A stretch of DNA of 35,783 nt from Mycobacterium sp. PS03-16 (lineage in GTDB: Bacteria > Actinomycetota > Actinomycetes > Mycobacteriales > Mycobacteriaceae): NCBI RefSeq assembly GCF_004570325.1, contig NZ_SPQO01000042.1, forward strand, positions 1 through 35,783, read 5' to 3'. A program made the translations under genes and the position numbers. Below the pieces are notes generated by a model, which did no database searches, was not told the origin of the DNA, and was given only the letters and a program-made list of their open reading frames with translations. Shown one piece after another: positions 21,645 to 30,420 of the stretch. Every line of letters begins with the position of its first letter. Positions within the stretch are counted from its first letter, which is position 1.

Positions 21645-22520
21645 ATGGGGAGGCTCGTCAGTCTGTTCACGATCGTCGCGGCCGCGCTGAGCATCGCAGC
21701 GGCACCGCCCGCCACTGCGGACATCGACATCCGGCCGGTCGGGTCGGTGCCCGTGCCCGAGGGGCCGGCCGAGGCGTGGATCGTGGCCGACCTGGACACG
21801 GGCCAAGTGCTCGCGGGGCGCAACGACAACACGCGGTATGCACCGGCGAGCACGATCAAGACGCTGCTGGCGCACGTGGTGCTCGACGAGGTTCCGCTCG
21901 ACGCCACGATCGTCGCCGACGAGGCCGACACGCGGGTCGAGTGCAACTGCGCCGGGGTGGCGCCCGGCCGGGTGTACACCGCCCGTCAGTTGCTCGAGGG
22001 TCTACTGCTGGCGTCGGGCAACGATGCCGCCAACACCCTGGCGCGCATGCTCGGCGGCATGGACGCCGCGGTGGCGAAGATGAACGCCAAGGCCGCCGCG
22101 CTGGGTGCGCACGGCACCAACGTCGTGACGCCGTCCGGGCTCGACGGCCCCGGGATGCCGTTCTGGTCGACGCCGCACGATCTGGCGGTCATCTTCCGGG
22201 CGGCGCTGGCCTCCCCGGTCTTCGCGCAGATCACCGCGATGCCCACGGCGGTGTTCCCGGCGAAGACCGGTGACGCGGTGCTGGTCAACCAGAACGAGTT
22301 GCTGCGCCGCTATCCGGGCGCCATCGGCGGTAAGACGGGGTTCACCGACATCGCGCGCAAGACGTACGTCGGCGCGGCGCAGCGCGACGGCCGCCGGCTG
22401 GTGGTCGCGCTGATGCACGGGCTGGTCAAAGAGGGTGGCCCCACCTACTGGGATCAGGCCGCCGGCCTGCTCGACTGGGGCTTCGCACTGGACCGCAGTG
22501 CGAATGTCGGTGTCCTGTAG
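21645..22520 (+). CDS. D-alanyl-D-alanine carboxypeptidase, DacB/PBP5-like (first tandem copy)
   Basis: This 291-residue exported serine peptidase S11 protein trims the terminal D-Ala of peptidoglycan stem peptides. A signal peptide (about 1-25, ending ATADID) precedes the catalytic domain with SxxK STIK (Ser69-Lys72), SxN SGN (124-126) and KTG (230-232). Cys100 and Cys102 in VECNC may form a disulfide. It lacks the C-terminal PBP5 beta domain and membrane anchor of E. coli DacA. It is a clear paralogue of the next gene, sharing long stretches such as RYAPASTIK and ARKTYVGAAQR. M. tuberculosis has one gene, dacB2, at this place. Confidence 0.93.
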   Translation: MGRLVSLFTIVAAALSIAAAPPATADIDIRPVGSVPVPEGPAEAWIVADLDTGQVLAGRNDNTRYAPASTIKTLLAHVVLDEVPLDATIVADEADTRVECNCAGVAPGRVYTARQLLEGLLLASGNDAANTLARMLGGMDAAVAKMNAKAAALGAHGTNVVTPSGLDGPGMPFWSTPHDLAVIFRAALASPVFAQITAMPTAVFPAKTGDAVLVNQNELLRRYPGAIGGKTGFTDIARKTYVGAAQRDGRRLVVALMHGLVKEGGPTYWDQAAGLLDWGFALDRSANVGVL

Positions 22521-22598
22521 CCGCCCGCGCAAACCGTCCGTCCGCCGATGACATTGAGCTGCAACGTCTCCGAGACCGTTTCGAGGCGTAACCGCCCT

Positions 22599-22604
22599 TA
22601 GGCT
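22599..22604 (+). promoter_or_regulatory. -10 element for dacB2, leaderless start
   Basis: TAGGCT, eight bases, then GTG, exactly as before the upstream paralogue. Confidence 0.5.
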
Positions 22605-22612
22605 CTGGCGGC

Positions 22613-23461
22613 GTGGCCTCGTTGCGTGCGCGTTGGTGGTCGCGGGCGCTCGGGTTCGGATGCGCGGCCGCGCTGGTGTTCTCGGTGGGTCCGGCGCCCG
22701 TGCCGGCGCAGGCGCAGCCGCAACCCGCGGGCGCCGTGGCGCTGCCGGAGGGCCCCGCCGAGGCGTGGCTGCTCGCCGACCTGGACTCCGGGCGGGTGCT
22801 GGCCAGCCGCCACCCCCACCAGCGGTACGCACCCGCGAGCACCATCAAGGTGCTGCTGGCGGCCGTGGTGCTCGACCACCTGTCCCCGGACAACTTCGCC
22901 CGGGCCAACGAATCGCACACCAGGGTCGAATGTTCCTGTGTGGGGCTGAAGCCGGGGCAGGCGTACACGGTGCGCCAGCTGCTCTCCGCGCTGTTGATGG
23001 TCTCGGGCAACGACGCCGCCAACATGCTCGCCGACATGCTGGGCGGACAGCGGGTGGCGGTCGCCGCGATGAACCGCAAGGCCGCGAGCGTCGGCGCCCG
23101 CGCCACCAAGGCGTCCTCGCCGTCGGGGCTCGACGGGCCGGGCTGGGAGTCGCTCACCACCCCGCACGACCTCGCGGTGATCATGCGGGCCGCGTTGCGC
23201 TACCCGCTGATCGCCCAGATCATGCGCTCACCGTCGGCGCCGTTCCCGGGCCGGGCGCTGAGCAACCAGAACGAGTTGCTGAGCCGGTATCCCGGCGACC
23301 TCGCCGGGAAGACCGGTTTCACCAACCTCGCCCGCAAGACCTACGTCGGGGCGGCCCAGCGCGGCAACCGCCGCCTGGTGGTGGTGCAGATGTACGGCAG
23401 CGGCGACCTGTACGGCCAGGCCATCGGGTTGTTCGACTGGGGGTTCAGCCAACCCGGCTGA
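22613..23461 (+). CDS. dacB2: D-alanyl-D-alanine carboxypeptidase DacB2 (second tandem copy)
   Basis: This 282-residue exported peptidase S11 protein has a signal peptide (basic MASLRARWWSR, hydrophobic core, cleavage near AQAQ), SxxK STIK (Ser76-Lys79), SGN (131-133) and KTG (233-235). Cys107 and Cys109 in VECSC match the paired cysteines of the upstream copy. It should act in the periplasmic space to limit cross-linking by removing D-Ala. It has its own leaderless-type promoter 8 bases before the GTG, so the two copies can be expressed independently. The name is taken from position relative to rpsP in M. tuberculosis. Confidence 0.93.
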   Translation: MASLRARWWSRALGFGCAAALVFSVGPAPVPAQAQPQPAGAVALPEGPAEAWLLADLDSGRVLASRHPHQRYAPASTIKVLLAAVVLDHLSPDNFARANESHTRVECSCVGLKPGQAYTVRQLLSALLMVSGNDAANMLADMLGGQRVAVAAMNRKAASVGARATKASSPSGLDGPGWESLTTPHDLAVIMRAALRYPLIAQIMRSPSAPFPGRALSNQNELLSRYPGDLAGKTGFTNLARKTYVGAAQRGNRRLVVVQMYGSGDLYGQAIGLFDWGFSQPG

Positions 23462-23523
23462 GTGCGTCCCTTGCGCGAGCCGTTCTCCGCGCGAGCAGAC
23501 GCCAAGCGAGGGAGCGCCCCACC

Positions 23524-23571
23524 ATGACCGTCCCACAAGTAAGGTCACCCTTACTTGGGAGAGGGGTGTGA
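23524..23571 (+). CDS. Possible 15-residue leader peptide before the diflavin reductase
   Basis: ATG at 23524 opens a 15-codon frame (MTVPQVRSPLLGRGV) whose TGA overlaps the reductase GTG as GTGA, the same coupling geometry as the island operon. A GAGGGAG lies about nine bases upstream. The palindrome at 23536-23557 lies wholly within it. No Cys run or other attenuator-type residue cluster is visible. It could be chance. Confidence 0.3.
   Translation: MTVPQVRSPLLGRGV
23536..23557. promoter_or_regulatory. Perfect 9-bp inverted repeat before the diflavin reductase
   Basis: CAAGTAAGG (23536-23544), spacer TCAC, CCTTACTTG (23549-23557). It ends 10 bases before the GTG start. It could be a repressor operator or an RNA hairpin next to the ribosome site. 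It resembles an IdeR/DtxR iron box only loosely. Confidence 0.55.
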
Positions 23572-25151
23572 TCGTGACAGGGCGACCGGAGTTCTCACTG
23601 ATCGTCGCGTTCGGCACGGACATGGGTAACGCGGAGGACGCGGCGATGACGTTCGCCGAGTCGTGCCGGCCCGCCGGGATCGACGTCGAGGCGGTCGAAC
23701 TCAACCAGGTCGAGATCGCCGACCTGCGCTCGGCCACCCATTTCGTCGCCGTCACCTCGACATTCGGTGACGGCGAGTTCCCGGACAACGCGACGCTGTT
23801 CTGGGAGGCGCTGCGCGCCGACGTCGAACCACTCGATCACCTGCACTTCGCGGTGCTGGCCCTCGGAGATCTCGGCTACGACCTGTTCTGCAACGCGGGC
23901 AAGTTGCTCGACGCCCGACTGGAGGCCCTCGGCGCGACCCGGATCGCCGACCGGGTGGACATCGACGGACCCTACGAGCAGCAGGCCAAGGCGTGGACCA
24001 CCGACGTCGTCAAAGTGCTGGCCGCCGCGCATTCGACGGCCGAGACCGGGGAGATCGTCACCGAATCGCCCGGCGGCGAGACGCCGGCGCGCGACCGCCA
24101 CCAACCCGTAGCGGCCCGCCTCGCGGTCAACCGGCTACTCAGCGGCGCGGGCTCCGACAAGGAGGTCCGGCACTACGAGATCGACGTGACCGAACCGGGT
24201 TTCACCTATCGGGCCGGCGATTCGATTGCCGTGCACGCCACCAACGATCCCGTCCTGGTCACCGAGATCCTGGCCGAACTGGGCGTCGGCCCCGATCAAG
24301 CGGTCGCCGACCACGAGGCGCCGCTGGGCGTGGTGCTCACCGAACAGGTCGAGATCCGCACCCCGTCGCGTGCGCTGCGGGCATTGGTGGCGGCGCGGCA
24401 TCCGGCGGCCGCCGACGCGCCCGAATCCTTCTGGTACGGCAGAGACGTTCTCGACCTGATCCGGTTGGGCGGCCTCGGTGTCGACGAACTGCTCGACACG
24501 CTGCGCCCGTTGCAGTGCCGGGACTACTCGATCGCGTCGAGCCCGCTGGTTCACCCCGATCGGGTGCACCTGACGGTCGCGACCGTCCGCTACACCGCCG
24601 GAGATCGGCGGCACGGTGGGGTGGCGTCGACGTACCTCGCCGAACGCGGCGACCGGCTGCGGGTGCATCTGCGGCCCAACCACGCGTTCCGCCTGCCCGC
24701 CGCCGACGTGCCGATCATCATGATCGGGCCGGGAACCGGCATCGCGCCGTTTCGCGGCTTCCTGCAGGAGCGTCGGGCCGTCGGCGCCACCGGTCGCTCG
24801 TGGCTGTTCTTCGGAGATCGCCGGCGCGGCACCGACTTCCTCTACGGCGACGAGCTCGCCGAGTTCCTCGACGCGGGCACGCTGACCCGACTGGACCTGG
24901 CGTTCTCCCGCGATGGTGACATCAAAGAGTATGTGCAGCAGCGGATGTGGGCGAACGCGGCTGAGCTCTACGCCTGGCTGGACGACGGTGCGCACCTGTA
25001 CGTGTGCGGCGACGCCGAACGGATGGCCCGCGACGTCGACGCGGCGCTGCACGGGATCGTGGCCCACTGCGGCGGTCTCGACGCCGACGCGGCGCACGGG
25101 TATGTCAACGACCTGATCAGGACTCATCGCTACGTGCGCGACGTGTACTGA
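23568..25151 (+). CDS. Diflavin reductase, CysJ/CPR-like (flavodoxin + FAD/NADPH domains)
   Basis: This 527-residue protein has an N-terminal flavodoxin domain (IVAFGTDMGNAEDAA FMN loop; STFGDGEFPDNA; LALGDLGYDLFCNAGK), an FAD-binding region with RDYSIASSP, and an NADPH region with GPGTGIAPFRGF, FFGDRRRGTDFLYGDE, YVCGDAERMARDV and C-terminal RYVRDVY as in sulfite reductase alpha. It moves electrons from NADPH through FAD and FMN to a partner. No sulfite reductase hemoprotein, P450 or heme oxygenase lies nearby, and mycobacteria generally use ferredoxin-dependent sulfite reductase, so the acceptor is unknown. GGAG lies six bases before GTG 23568; GTG 23574 is an alternative. It ends six bases from the convergent amidohydrolase. 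Confidence 0.9.
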   Translation: MIVTGRPEFSLIVAFGTDMGNAEDAAMTFAESCRPAGIDVEAVELNQVEIADLRSATHFVAVTSTFGDGEFPDNATLFWEALRADVEPLDHLHFAVLALGDLGYDLFCNAGKLLDARLEALGATRIADRVDIDGPYEQQAKAWTTDVVKVLAAAHSTAETGEIVTESPGGETPARDRHQPVAARLAVNRLLSGAGSDKEVRHYEIDVTEPGFTYRAGDSIAVHATNDPVLVTEILAELGVGPDQAVADHEAPLGVVLTEQVEIRTPSRALRALVAARHPAAADAPESFWYGRDVLDLIRLGGLGVDELLDTLRPLQCRDYSIASSPLVHPDRVHLTVATVRYTAGDRRHGGVASTYLAERGDRLRVHLRPNHAFRLPAADVPIIMIGPGTGIAPFRGFLQERRAVGATGRSWLFFGDRRRGTDFLYGDELAEFLDAGTLTRLDLAFSRDGDIKEYVQQRMWANAAELYAWLDDGAHLYVCGDAERMARDVDAALHGIVAHCGGLDADAAHGYVNDLIRTHRYVRDVY

Positions 25152-25157
25152 GAACCC

Positions 25158-26246
25158 TCAGCGGTAGACGCGTCCCCGCAGGATCACCAGGTCCGGGTTG
25201 TTGACCACCTCGGCACCGCGACGCGGATCCTCGGAGTAACAGACCAGGTCCGCAGGAGCACCGTCGGCCAATCCCGGCCGGCCCAGCCAGTCCCTGGCGT
25301 TCCAGCACGCGGCGCCCAGCGCCTCGGTGGCGCTCATCCCGATGCCGCGCAGCGCGTCGATCTCGTCGCCGATGCGACCGTGCACGATGGTGCTGCCCGC
25401 GTCGGTGCCCGCGTACACCGGCACACCCGCCTCCCACGCGGCCGCGACCCGCGGATAGCTGCGCCGGTACAGGTCGCGCATGTGTGCGGCGTAGGTGGGG
25501 TACTTGACCGCCGCATCGGCGATGCCCGGGAAGTTCTCGACGTTGATCAACGTGGGCACCAGCGCGGTGCCGTGCGCCACCATCAACTCGATCGTCTCGT
25601 CGGTCAGCCCGGTGCCGTGTTCGATGCAGTCGATGCCGGCGGTGATCAGCCCGGGCAGCGCGTCCTCGCCGAACACGTGCGCGGTCACCCGGGCGCCCTC
25701 GGCGTGCGCCGCGTCGATGGCCTGTTTGAGGATGACGTCGTCCCACAACGGCGTCAGATCGCCGATCGACCGGTCGATCCAGTCGCCGACCAGCTTCACC
25801 CAGCCGTCGCCGCGGCGGGCCTGCTCGGCCACCACGTCGGGCAGCTGTGACTCGTCCTCGACGTCGACGGCGTACCCGGCCAGGTAGCGCTTGGGCTTGG
25901 CGACGTGGCGGCCGGCGCGGATGATCCGCGGCAGATCCTCGCGGTCGTCGAGGCTGCGGGTGTCGGTCGGTGACCCGCAGTCGCGCAGCAGCAGCGCCCC
26001 CACCCCGCGCTCGGCCTCCGCCTGCGCGGCCGCCTCGTCGAGTTCGACGGCGCCGTGGGTGCCCAGCCCGACGTGGCAGTGCGCGTCGACCAGGCCGGGG
26101 ACGATCCAGCCGTCGTACCCGTCGGCGCCGAACACCGTGTCGGCGCCGCCGACCGGGTCGGCCCGCAGGACGCCGTCGACCAGCCACCAGTCCACCGGCT
26201 GCTCGTCGGGCAGGCTGCGCCCGCGGACGTGGAGCGGCGCCGCCAC
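25158..26246 (-). CDS. Metal-dependent amidohydrolase (Rv2915c-like)
   Basis: This 362-residue TIM-barrel amidohydrolase has the metal motif DAHCHVGL after PGLV, a candidate carboxylated or bridging Lys in GWVKLVGDW, TAHVFGEDAL and IDCIEHGTGL histidine motifs, and the catalytic Asp in YAGTDAGSTIVHG. The family (imidazolonepropionase/prolidase-like) hydrolyses cyclic amides or dipeptide-like substrates; the substrate is unknown. The gene follows ffh by one base (TGA-C-GTG), so it is probably co-transcribed with it, and the GTG start follows from that. Position matches Rv2915c of M. tuberculosis. Confidence 0.88.
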   Translation of the reverse strand: MAAPLHVRGRSLPDEQPVDWWLVDGVLRADPVGGADTVFGADGYDGWIVPGLVDAHCHVGLGTHGAVELDEAAAQAEAERGVGALLLRDCGSPTDTRSLDDREDLPRIIRAGRHVAKPKRYLAGYAVDVEDESQLPDVVAEQARRGDGWVKLVGDWIDRSIGDLTPLWDDVILKQAIDAAHAEGARVTAHVFGEDALPGLITAGIDCIEHGTGLTDETIELMVAHGTALVPTLINVENFPGIADAAVKYPTYAAHMRDLYRRSYPRVAAAWEAGVPVYAGTDAGSTIVHGRIGDEIDALRGIGMSATEALGAACWNARDWLGRPGLADGAPADLVCYSEDPRRGAEVVNNPDLVILRGRVYR

Positions 26247-26247
26247 G

Positions 26248-27807
26248 TCAGTTCTTCGGGAACTTCAGCTTGGACAGGTCGATGTCGGCCAGGCCGGGCG
26301 GCAGCTCGTCGAGGCCCTTGGGCATGTTCGACAGGTCCGGGAAGCCCGCGGGCATCCCCGGCATCCCCGCGCCGAGCGGATTGCGGTTCTTCGGCGGCGT
26401 CGGGCCGCGCCCGGCCTTGCGCCCCTTCTTGCCCTTGCCCTTGGCTTGTTTGCGAGTGTTCTTGCGGCCGAACGGCATTCCCATCTGACCGGCCATCTGC
26501 GACATCATCTTGCGGGCCTCGAAGAACCGGTCGACGAGCTGGTTGACCTCCGACACCGTCACCCCGGACCCGTTGGCGATGCGCAGCCGGCGGGAGGCGT
26601 TGATGATCTTCGGGTCGGCCCGCTCGGCCGGCGTCATGCCGCGGATGATGGCCTGGACGCGGTCGAGCTGGCTGTCGTCGACGGCGGCCAGCGCATCCTT
26701 CATCTGGCCGGCGCCCGGCAGCATGCCGAGCAGGTTGCCGATCGGCCCCATCTTGCGGATGGCGAGCATCTGTTCGAGGAAGTCCTCGAGCGTCAGCTCA
26801 CCGCTGCCGATCTTGGCGGCGGCCTCTTCGGCCTGTTGGGCGTCGAAGACCTGTTCGGCCTGCTCGATGAGGGTGAGGACGTCACCCATGCCCAGGATGC
26901 GGCTGGCCATCCGGTCGGGATGGAAGACGTCGAAGTCCTCGAGCTTCTCCCCGGCGGAGGCGAACAGGATCGGCACGCCGGTGACCTCGCGGACCGACAG
27001 CGCGGCGCCGCCGCGGGCGTCGCCGTCGAGCTTGGTCAGCACGACGCCGGTGAACCCGACGCCCTCCCGGAACGCTTCGGCGGTGCTGACCGCGTCCTGA
27101 CCGATCATCGCGTCGAGGACGAACAGCACCTCGTCGGGGTCGACCGCGTCGCGGATCGCGGCCGCCTGACCCATCAGCTCCTCGTCGATGCCGAGCCGGC
27201 CGGCGGTGTCGACGACGACCACGTCGAAGTGCTTGTTGCGGGCCTCGGCGAGACCGGCGGCGGCCACCGCCACGGGGTCAGCGGTGCCCTTGACCTCCGC
27301 CGCGCCGGGCGCGGTGCCCGGATGCGGGGCGAACACCGAGACCCCGGCCCGCTCGCCGACGATCTGCAGCTGATTCACCGCGCCGGGCCGCTGCAGGTCG
27401 CACGCCACCAGAAGTGGGGTGTGACCCTGTCCGCGAAGCCATTTGGCGAGCTTGCCGGCCAGCGTGGTCTTACCTGAACCCTGCAGGCCGGCCAGCATGA
27501 TGACCGTGGGCGGGGTCTTGGCGAAGCGCAGGGACCGGGTCTCGCCGCCGAGGATGCCGATGAGCTCCTCGTTGACGATCTTGACGACCTGCTGGGCCGG
27601 GTTGAGGGCGGCCGACACCTCGGCGCCCTTGGCGCGCTCCTTGATGCGACCGACGAAGGCCCGCACCACGGGCAGCGAGACGTCGGCTTCCAGCAACGCC
27701 AGGCGGATCTCGCGCGCGGTGGCGTCGACGTCGGCGTCGGTGAGCCGCCCCTTGGTGCGCAGGCCCGCCAGGGCCCCGGTCAACCGGTCGGACAGGGATT
27801 CGAACAC
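26248..27807 (-). CDS. ffh: Signal recognition particle protein Ffh
   Basis: This 519-residue SRP54 GTPase binds 4.5S RNA and signal sequences and docks with FtsY. The N domain (1-90) is followed by the G domain with GLQGSGKTT (107-115), DTAGR, and TKLDGDARGG. A Met-rich M domain follows with GNLLGMLPGAG, MTPAERADPKIINASRRLRIANGSG and MMSQMAGQMG. The tail is Lys/Gly-rich. The start is GTG 27807 (MFESLSDRLTGAL); the frame is open upstream but that part overlaps the glnD region and has no similarity. TAGGCT seven bases before the GTG implies a leaderless mRNA. Confidence 0.97.
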   Translation of the reverse strand: MFESLSDRLTGALAGLRTKGRLTDADVDATAREIRLALLEADVSLPVVRAFVGRIKERAKGAEVSAALNPAQQVVKIVNEELIGILGGETRSLRFAKTPPTVIMLAGLQGSGKTTLAGKLAKWLRGQGHTPLLVACDLQRPGAVNQLQIVGERAGVSVFAPHPGTAPGAAEVKGTADPVAVAAAGLAEARNKHFDVVVVDTAGRLGIDEELMGQAAAIRDAVDPDEVLFVLDAMIGQDAVSTAEAFREGVGFTGVVLTKLDGDARGGAALSVREVTGVPILFASAGEKLEDFDVFHPDRMASRILGMGDVLTLIEQAEQVFDAQQAEEAAAKIGSGELTLEDFLEQMLAIRKMGPIGNLLGMLPGAGQMKDALAAVDDSQLDRVQAIIRGMTPAERADPKIINASRRLRIANGSGVTVSEVNQLVDRFFEARKMMSQMAGQMGMPFGRKNTRKQAKGKGKKGRKAGRGPTPPKNRNPLGAGMPGMPAGFPDLSNMPKGLDELPPGLADIDLSKLKFPKN

Positions 27808-27814
27808 GACGTCC

Positions 27815-27820
27815 AGCCTA
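27815..27820 (-). promoter_or_regulatory. -10 element for ffh, leaderless start
   Basis: TAGGCT on the minus strand is seven bases before the ffh GTG. The same hexamer precedes both dacB-type genes. Confidence 0.5.
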
Positions 27821-27854
27821 ACCGGAGATGCCCGGCGCGCCGTCAGCGCCGCCC

Positions 27855-30353
27855 TCAGCCGGCCTGTTCGGCGACCGGTTTGCGCGGCGGCGGCGCGGGC
27901 AGCACCGCGAAGAGGTCCCGTTCGATCTCTTCGCGAACCTCGGCGCGGAGCGCCTCGTCTCCGACGAGGGCCGGCACCACGATGCCGAACACGTCGACCA
28001 CCGACGACCCCAGCGTGGTGACCTTCGCCCACGAGACGTCAACGCCGTCGCGCTCGAACACCGCGGTCAACCGGGCCAGCAGCCCCGCGCGGTCGATGCT
28101 GCGGATCTGCACGACCAGTTCGCCGGGGGCCACCCCGTCCGACCACAGCACCCGCGGCGGCGCCGCGACGTGACTGGCCGGCACCGCGGCCGCCACCTCC
28201 CCGGCCCGCGTGGTGCCGTGCTGCGCGGCCTCGGACTCGCGGCGCTGCAGCGCCCCCAGGACGTCGAGCTCGCCGTCGAGAGCGAGGATGAACTGCTGGC
28301 GCAGCAGCCCGGCCGCCGGCGGCGCGCCGAAGTGCGGTGACACCACGAATGTGTTGATCGCCGAACCCTCGTGGCTGTTCACCGACGCCGAGTGCACGCG
28401 CAGCGCGTTGAGCGCCAGCACCCCCGCGGCCTTCGACAGCAGACCCCGCCGGTCCGGCGCGATCATCGTGACCTGATGGATGTGCGGACCCTCGCCCGGC
28501 GTCAGCTCGACGTGCACGCCGACCTGCGCGGCCAGCTCCAGATGACGGGGGTCGATCGGATCCGGTTGCGGCAGCGGCTCCCCCGCCATCACCAGCCGGC
28601 AGCGGCGGACCAGATCGCCGATCAGCGAGGCCTTCCAATCCCCCCAGACGCCCGGGCCGGTGGCCAGCGAATCGGCCTCGGCCAGCGCGTGCAGCAGTTC
28701 GAGCAGGACCATGTCGCCGCCGAGCTTGTCGACCACCGCGTCGATGACGGTGGGGTCCTGCAGGTCGCGCCGGGTCGCGGTGCCGGGCAGCAGCAGGTGG
28801 TGGCGCACCATCGCCGACAGCACCGCGATGTCCGACGGCCACAGGCCCAGCCGGGTGCCGATCTGTTCGGCCAGTTCGGCGCCGATCACGCTGTGGTCAC
28901 CGCCGCGGCCCTTGCCGATGTCGTGGCACAGCGCGCCGAGCACCAGCAGGTCCGGGCGCGACACCCGGGTGGTCAGGGCGCTGGCCCGCGACACGGTCTC
29001 CGCGAGGTGCCGGTCGACGGTCCAGATGTGCACGACGTCGCGGGGTGGCAGGTCGCGCACCGCCCCCCACTCGGGGAACAACCGGCCCCACAGACCCGTG
29101 CGGTCGAGCGCCTCGATCGTCGCCACCGCGGCCGGGCCCGCGGCCAGCAGCACCAGCAGATCCTTGAGCGCCTGACGCGGCCAGGGCGCCCGCAGCTCGG
29201 GGGCGGTCTCGGCGAGCCGGCTCAGCGTCGACACCGCCATCGGCAGGCCGGTGCTCGCCGACGCGGCGGCGACCCGCAGGATGAGCCCCGGGTCGCGCTC
29301 CGGGCGGGCGTCGCGGGCCAGGATCACCTCGCCGGCGTATTCGATGACACCCTCGTCGAGCGGCCGGCGGATCGGCCGGCGCAGCGCGGACAGCCCGCGG
29401 CGCGGCAGCGCGTTGGCGGCGGTGCGCAGCCCGGCGTCGACGTAGTAGCTGATGGTGCGCGCCGCGTCCGAGAGCATGCGCGCGAGGTCGAACCGGTCGC
29501 CGATGCGCAGCGCCGCGCCGATCTCGTCGGCGTACTGCGCCAGCAGCAGGTCGCGGCCCCGCCCCGAGACCCGGTGCAGTTCGGTGCGCACGTTGAGCAG
29601 CGCCAGATGCGCCCCGCCCAGCGTGCCGGTCGGCGAGGCCAGCGCGGGGCTGGGATACACGTCGGCCAGCTGGGCGATCGCCAGCGCGTTGAGCAGCTGG
29701 ACGTCGCGCAGCCCACCGCGGCCGGATTTGAGGTCCGGTTCGGCGCGGTGGGCGATCTCGCCGCTGCGCTGCCAGCGCGCCCGGGTGTGCTCGACCAGTT
29801 CGGCGAAGCGGGGGGCGATCCCGGTCCGCCACTGCCTGCGGGCGCCGCCGACCAGCAGCGAGGACAGGTCGGCGTCGCCGGCGATGTGGCGCACCTCGAG
29901 CATCGCCAGGCCGGCCGAGATGTCCTCACCGGCCACCTTCAGCGCCTCGGGCACGGTGCGCACGCTGTGGTCGAGCCGGATGTTGGCGTCCCACAACGGA
30001 TACCACAGCAATTCAGCAACCTGGCCGACGACGTCGGCGGGCATGTTGTCGTGCAGCAGCATCAGATCGAGATCCGAGTACGGCAGCAGTTCACCGCGGC
30101 CCAGGCCGCCGGTGGCGACGATCGCGAACCCACTGGTTGCGGTGATTCCGATCTCGGAAGCTTTTGTGCCGAGCCAGAACTCGTGCAGGTCCAGCAGGGC
30201 GTCGCGCAGTGCCGCGGCGTCCAGTGGGCGCGATCCGCCGGCGATCAGTTGTTCGCCGGCCTTGACCAGATCGGTGGCGGGGCGCGACGACCCCGCCGCC
30301 GGGGCCGTCCATCTGGGGGCCCCGGCGGCGGGTTCTCGTCGGTGTTCGGTCAT
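27855..30353 (-). CDS. glnD: [Protein-PII] uridylyl/adenylyltransferase GlnD
   Basis: This 832-residue nitrogen-sensing enzyme modifies and demodifies PII; in actinobacteria the modification is adenylylation. Domains in order: nucleotidyltransferase with GGLGRGELLPYSDLDL (82-97), a helical GlnD domain with LKSGRGGLRDVQLL, the HD domain with LGALCHDIGKGRGGDHS near residue 500, and two C-terminal ACT domains (VTMIAPDRRGLLSKAAG and VQIRSIDRAGLLARLTAVF) that sense glutamine. ATG 30353 is preferred, with a GGGAGG upstream; the frame extends further without similarity. It follows glnB by 67 bases on the same strand. Confidence 0.96.
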   Translation of the reverse strand: MTEHRREPAAGAPRWTAPAAGSSRPATDLVKAGEQLIAGGSRPLDAAALRDALLDLHEFWLGTKASEIGITATSGFAIVATGGLGRGELLPYSDLDLMLLHDNMPADVVGQVAELLWYPLWDANIRLDHSVRTVPEALKVAGEDISAGLAMLEVRHIAGDADLSSLLVGGARRQWRTGIAPRFAELVEHTRARWQRSGEIAHRAEPDLKSGRGGLRDVQLLNALAIAQLADVYPSPALASPTGTLGGAHLALLNVRTELHRVSGRGRDLLLAQYADEIGAALRIGDRFDLARMLSDAARTISYYVDAGLRTAANALPRRGLSALRRPIRRPLDEGVIEYAGEVILARDARPERDPGLILRVAAASASTGLPMAVSTLSRLAETAPELRAPWPRQALKDLLVLLAAGPAAVATIEALDRTGLWGRLFPEWGAVRDLPPRDVVHIWTVDRHLAETVSRASALTTRVSRPDLLVLGALCHDIGKGRGGDHSVIGAELAEQIGTRLGLWPSDIAVLSAMVRHHLLLPGTATRRDLQDPTVIDAVVDKLGGDMVLLELLHALAEADSLATGPGVWGDWKASLIGDLVRRCRLVMAGEPLPQPDPIDPRHLELAAQVGVHVELTPGEGPHIHQVTMIAPDRRGLLSKAAGVLALNALRVHSASVNSHEGSAINTFVVSPHFGAPPAAGLLRQQFILALDGELDVLGALQRRESEAAQHGTTRAGEVAAAVPASHVAAPPRVLWSDGVAPGELVVQIRSIDRAGLLARLTAVFERDGVDVSWAKVTTLGSSVVDVFGIVVPALVGDEALRAEVREEIERDLFAVLPAPPPRKPVAEQAG

Positions 30354-30420
30354 GAAAGGAAGTCCTCCCCCGGTGTGGTGAGCGCGTCGTGTGCTGGGCC
30401 GGGAGACGACCCCTCGTCGG

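Noticed and set aside
23540..23558. IdeR iron box before the diflavin reductase
   Set aside because: Only a partial match to the consensus; kept as an uncharacterised palindrome instead.
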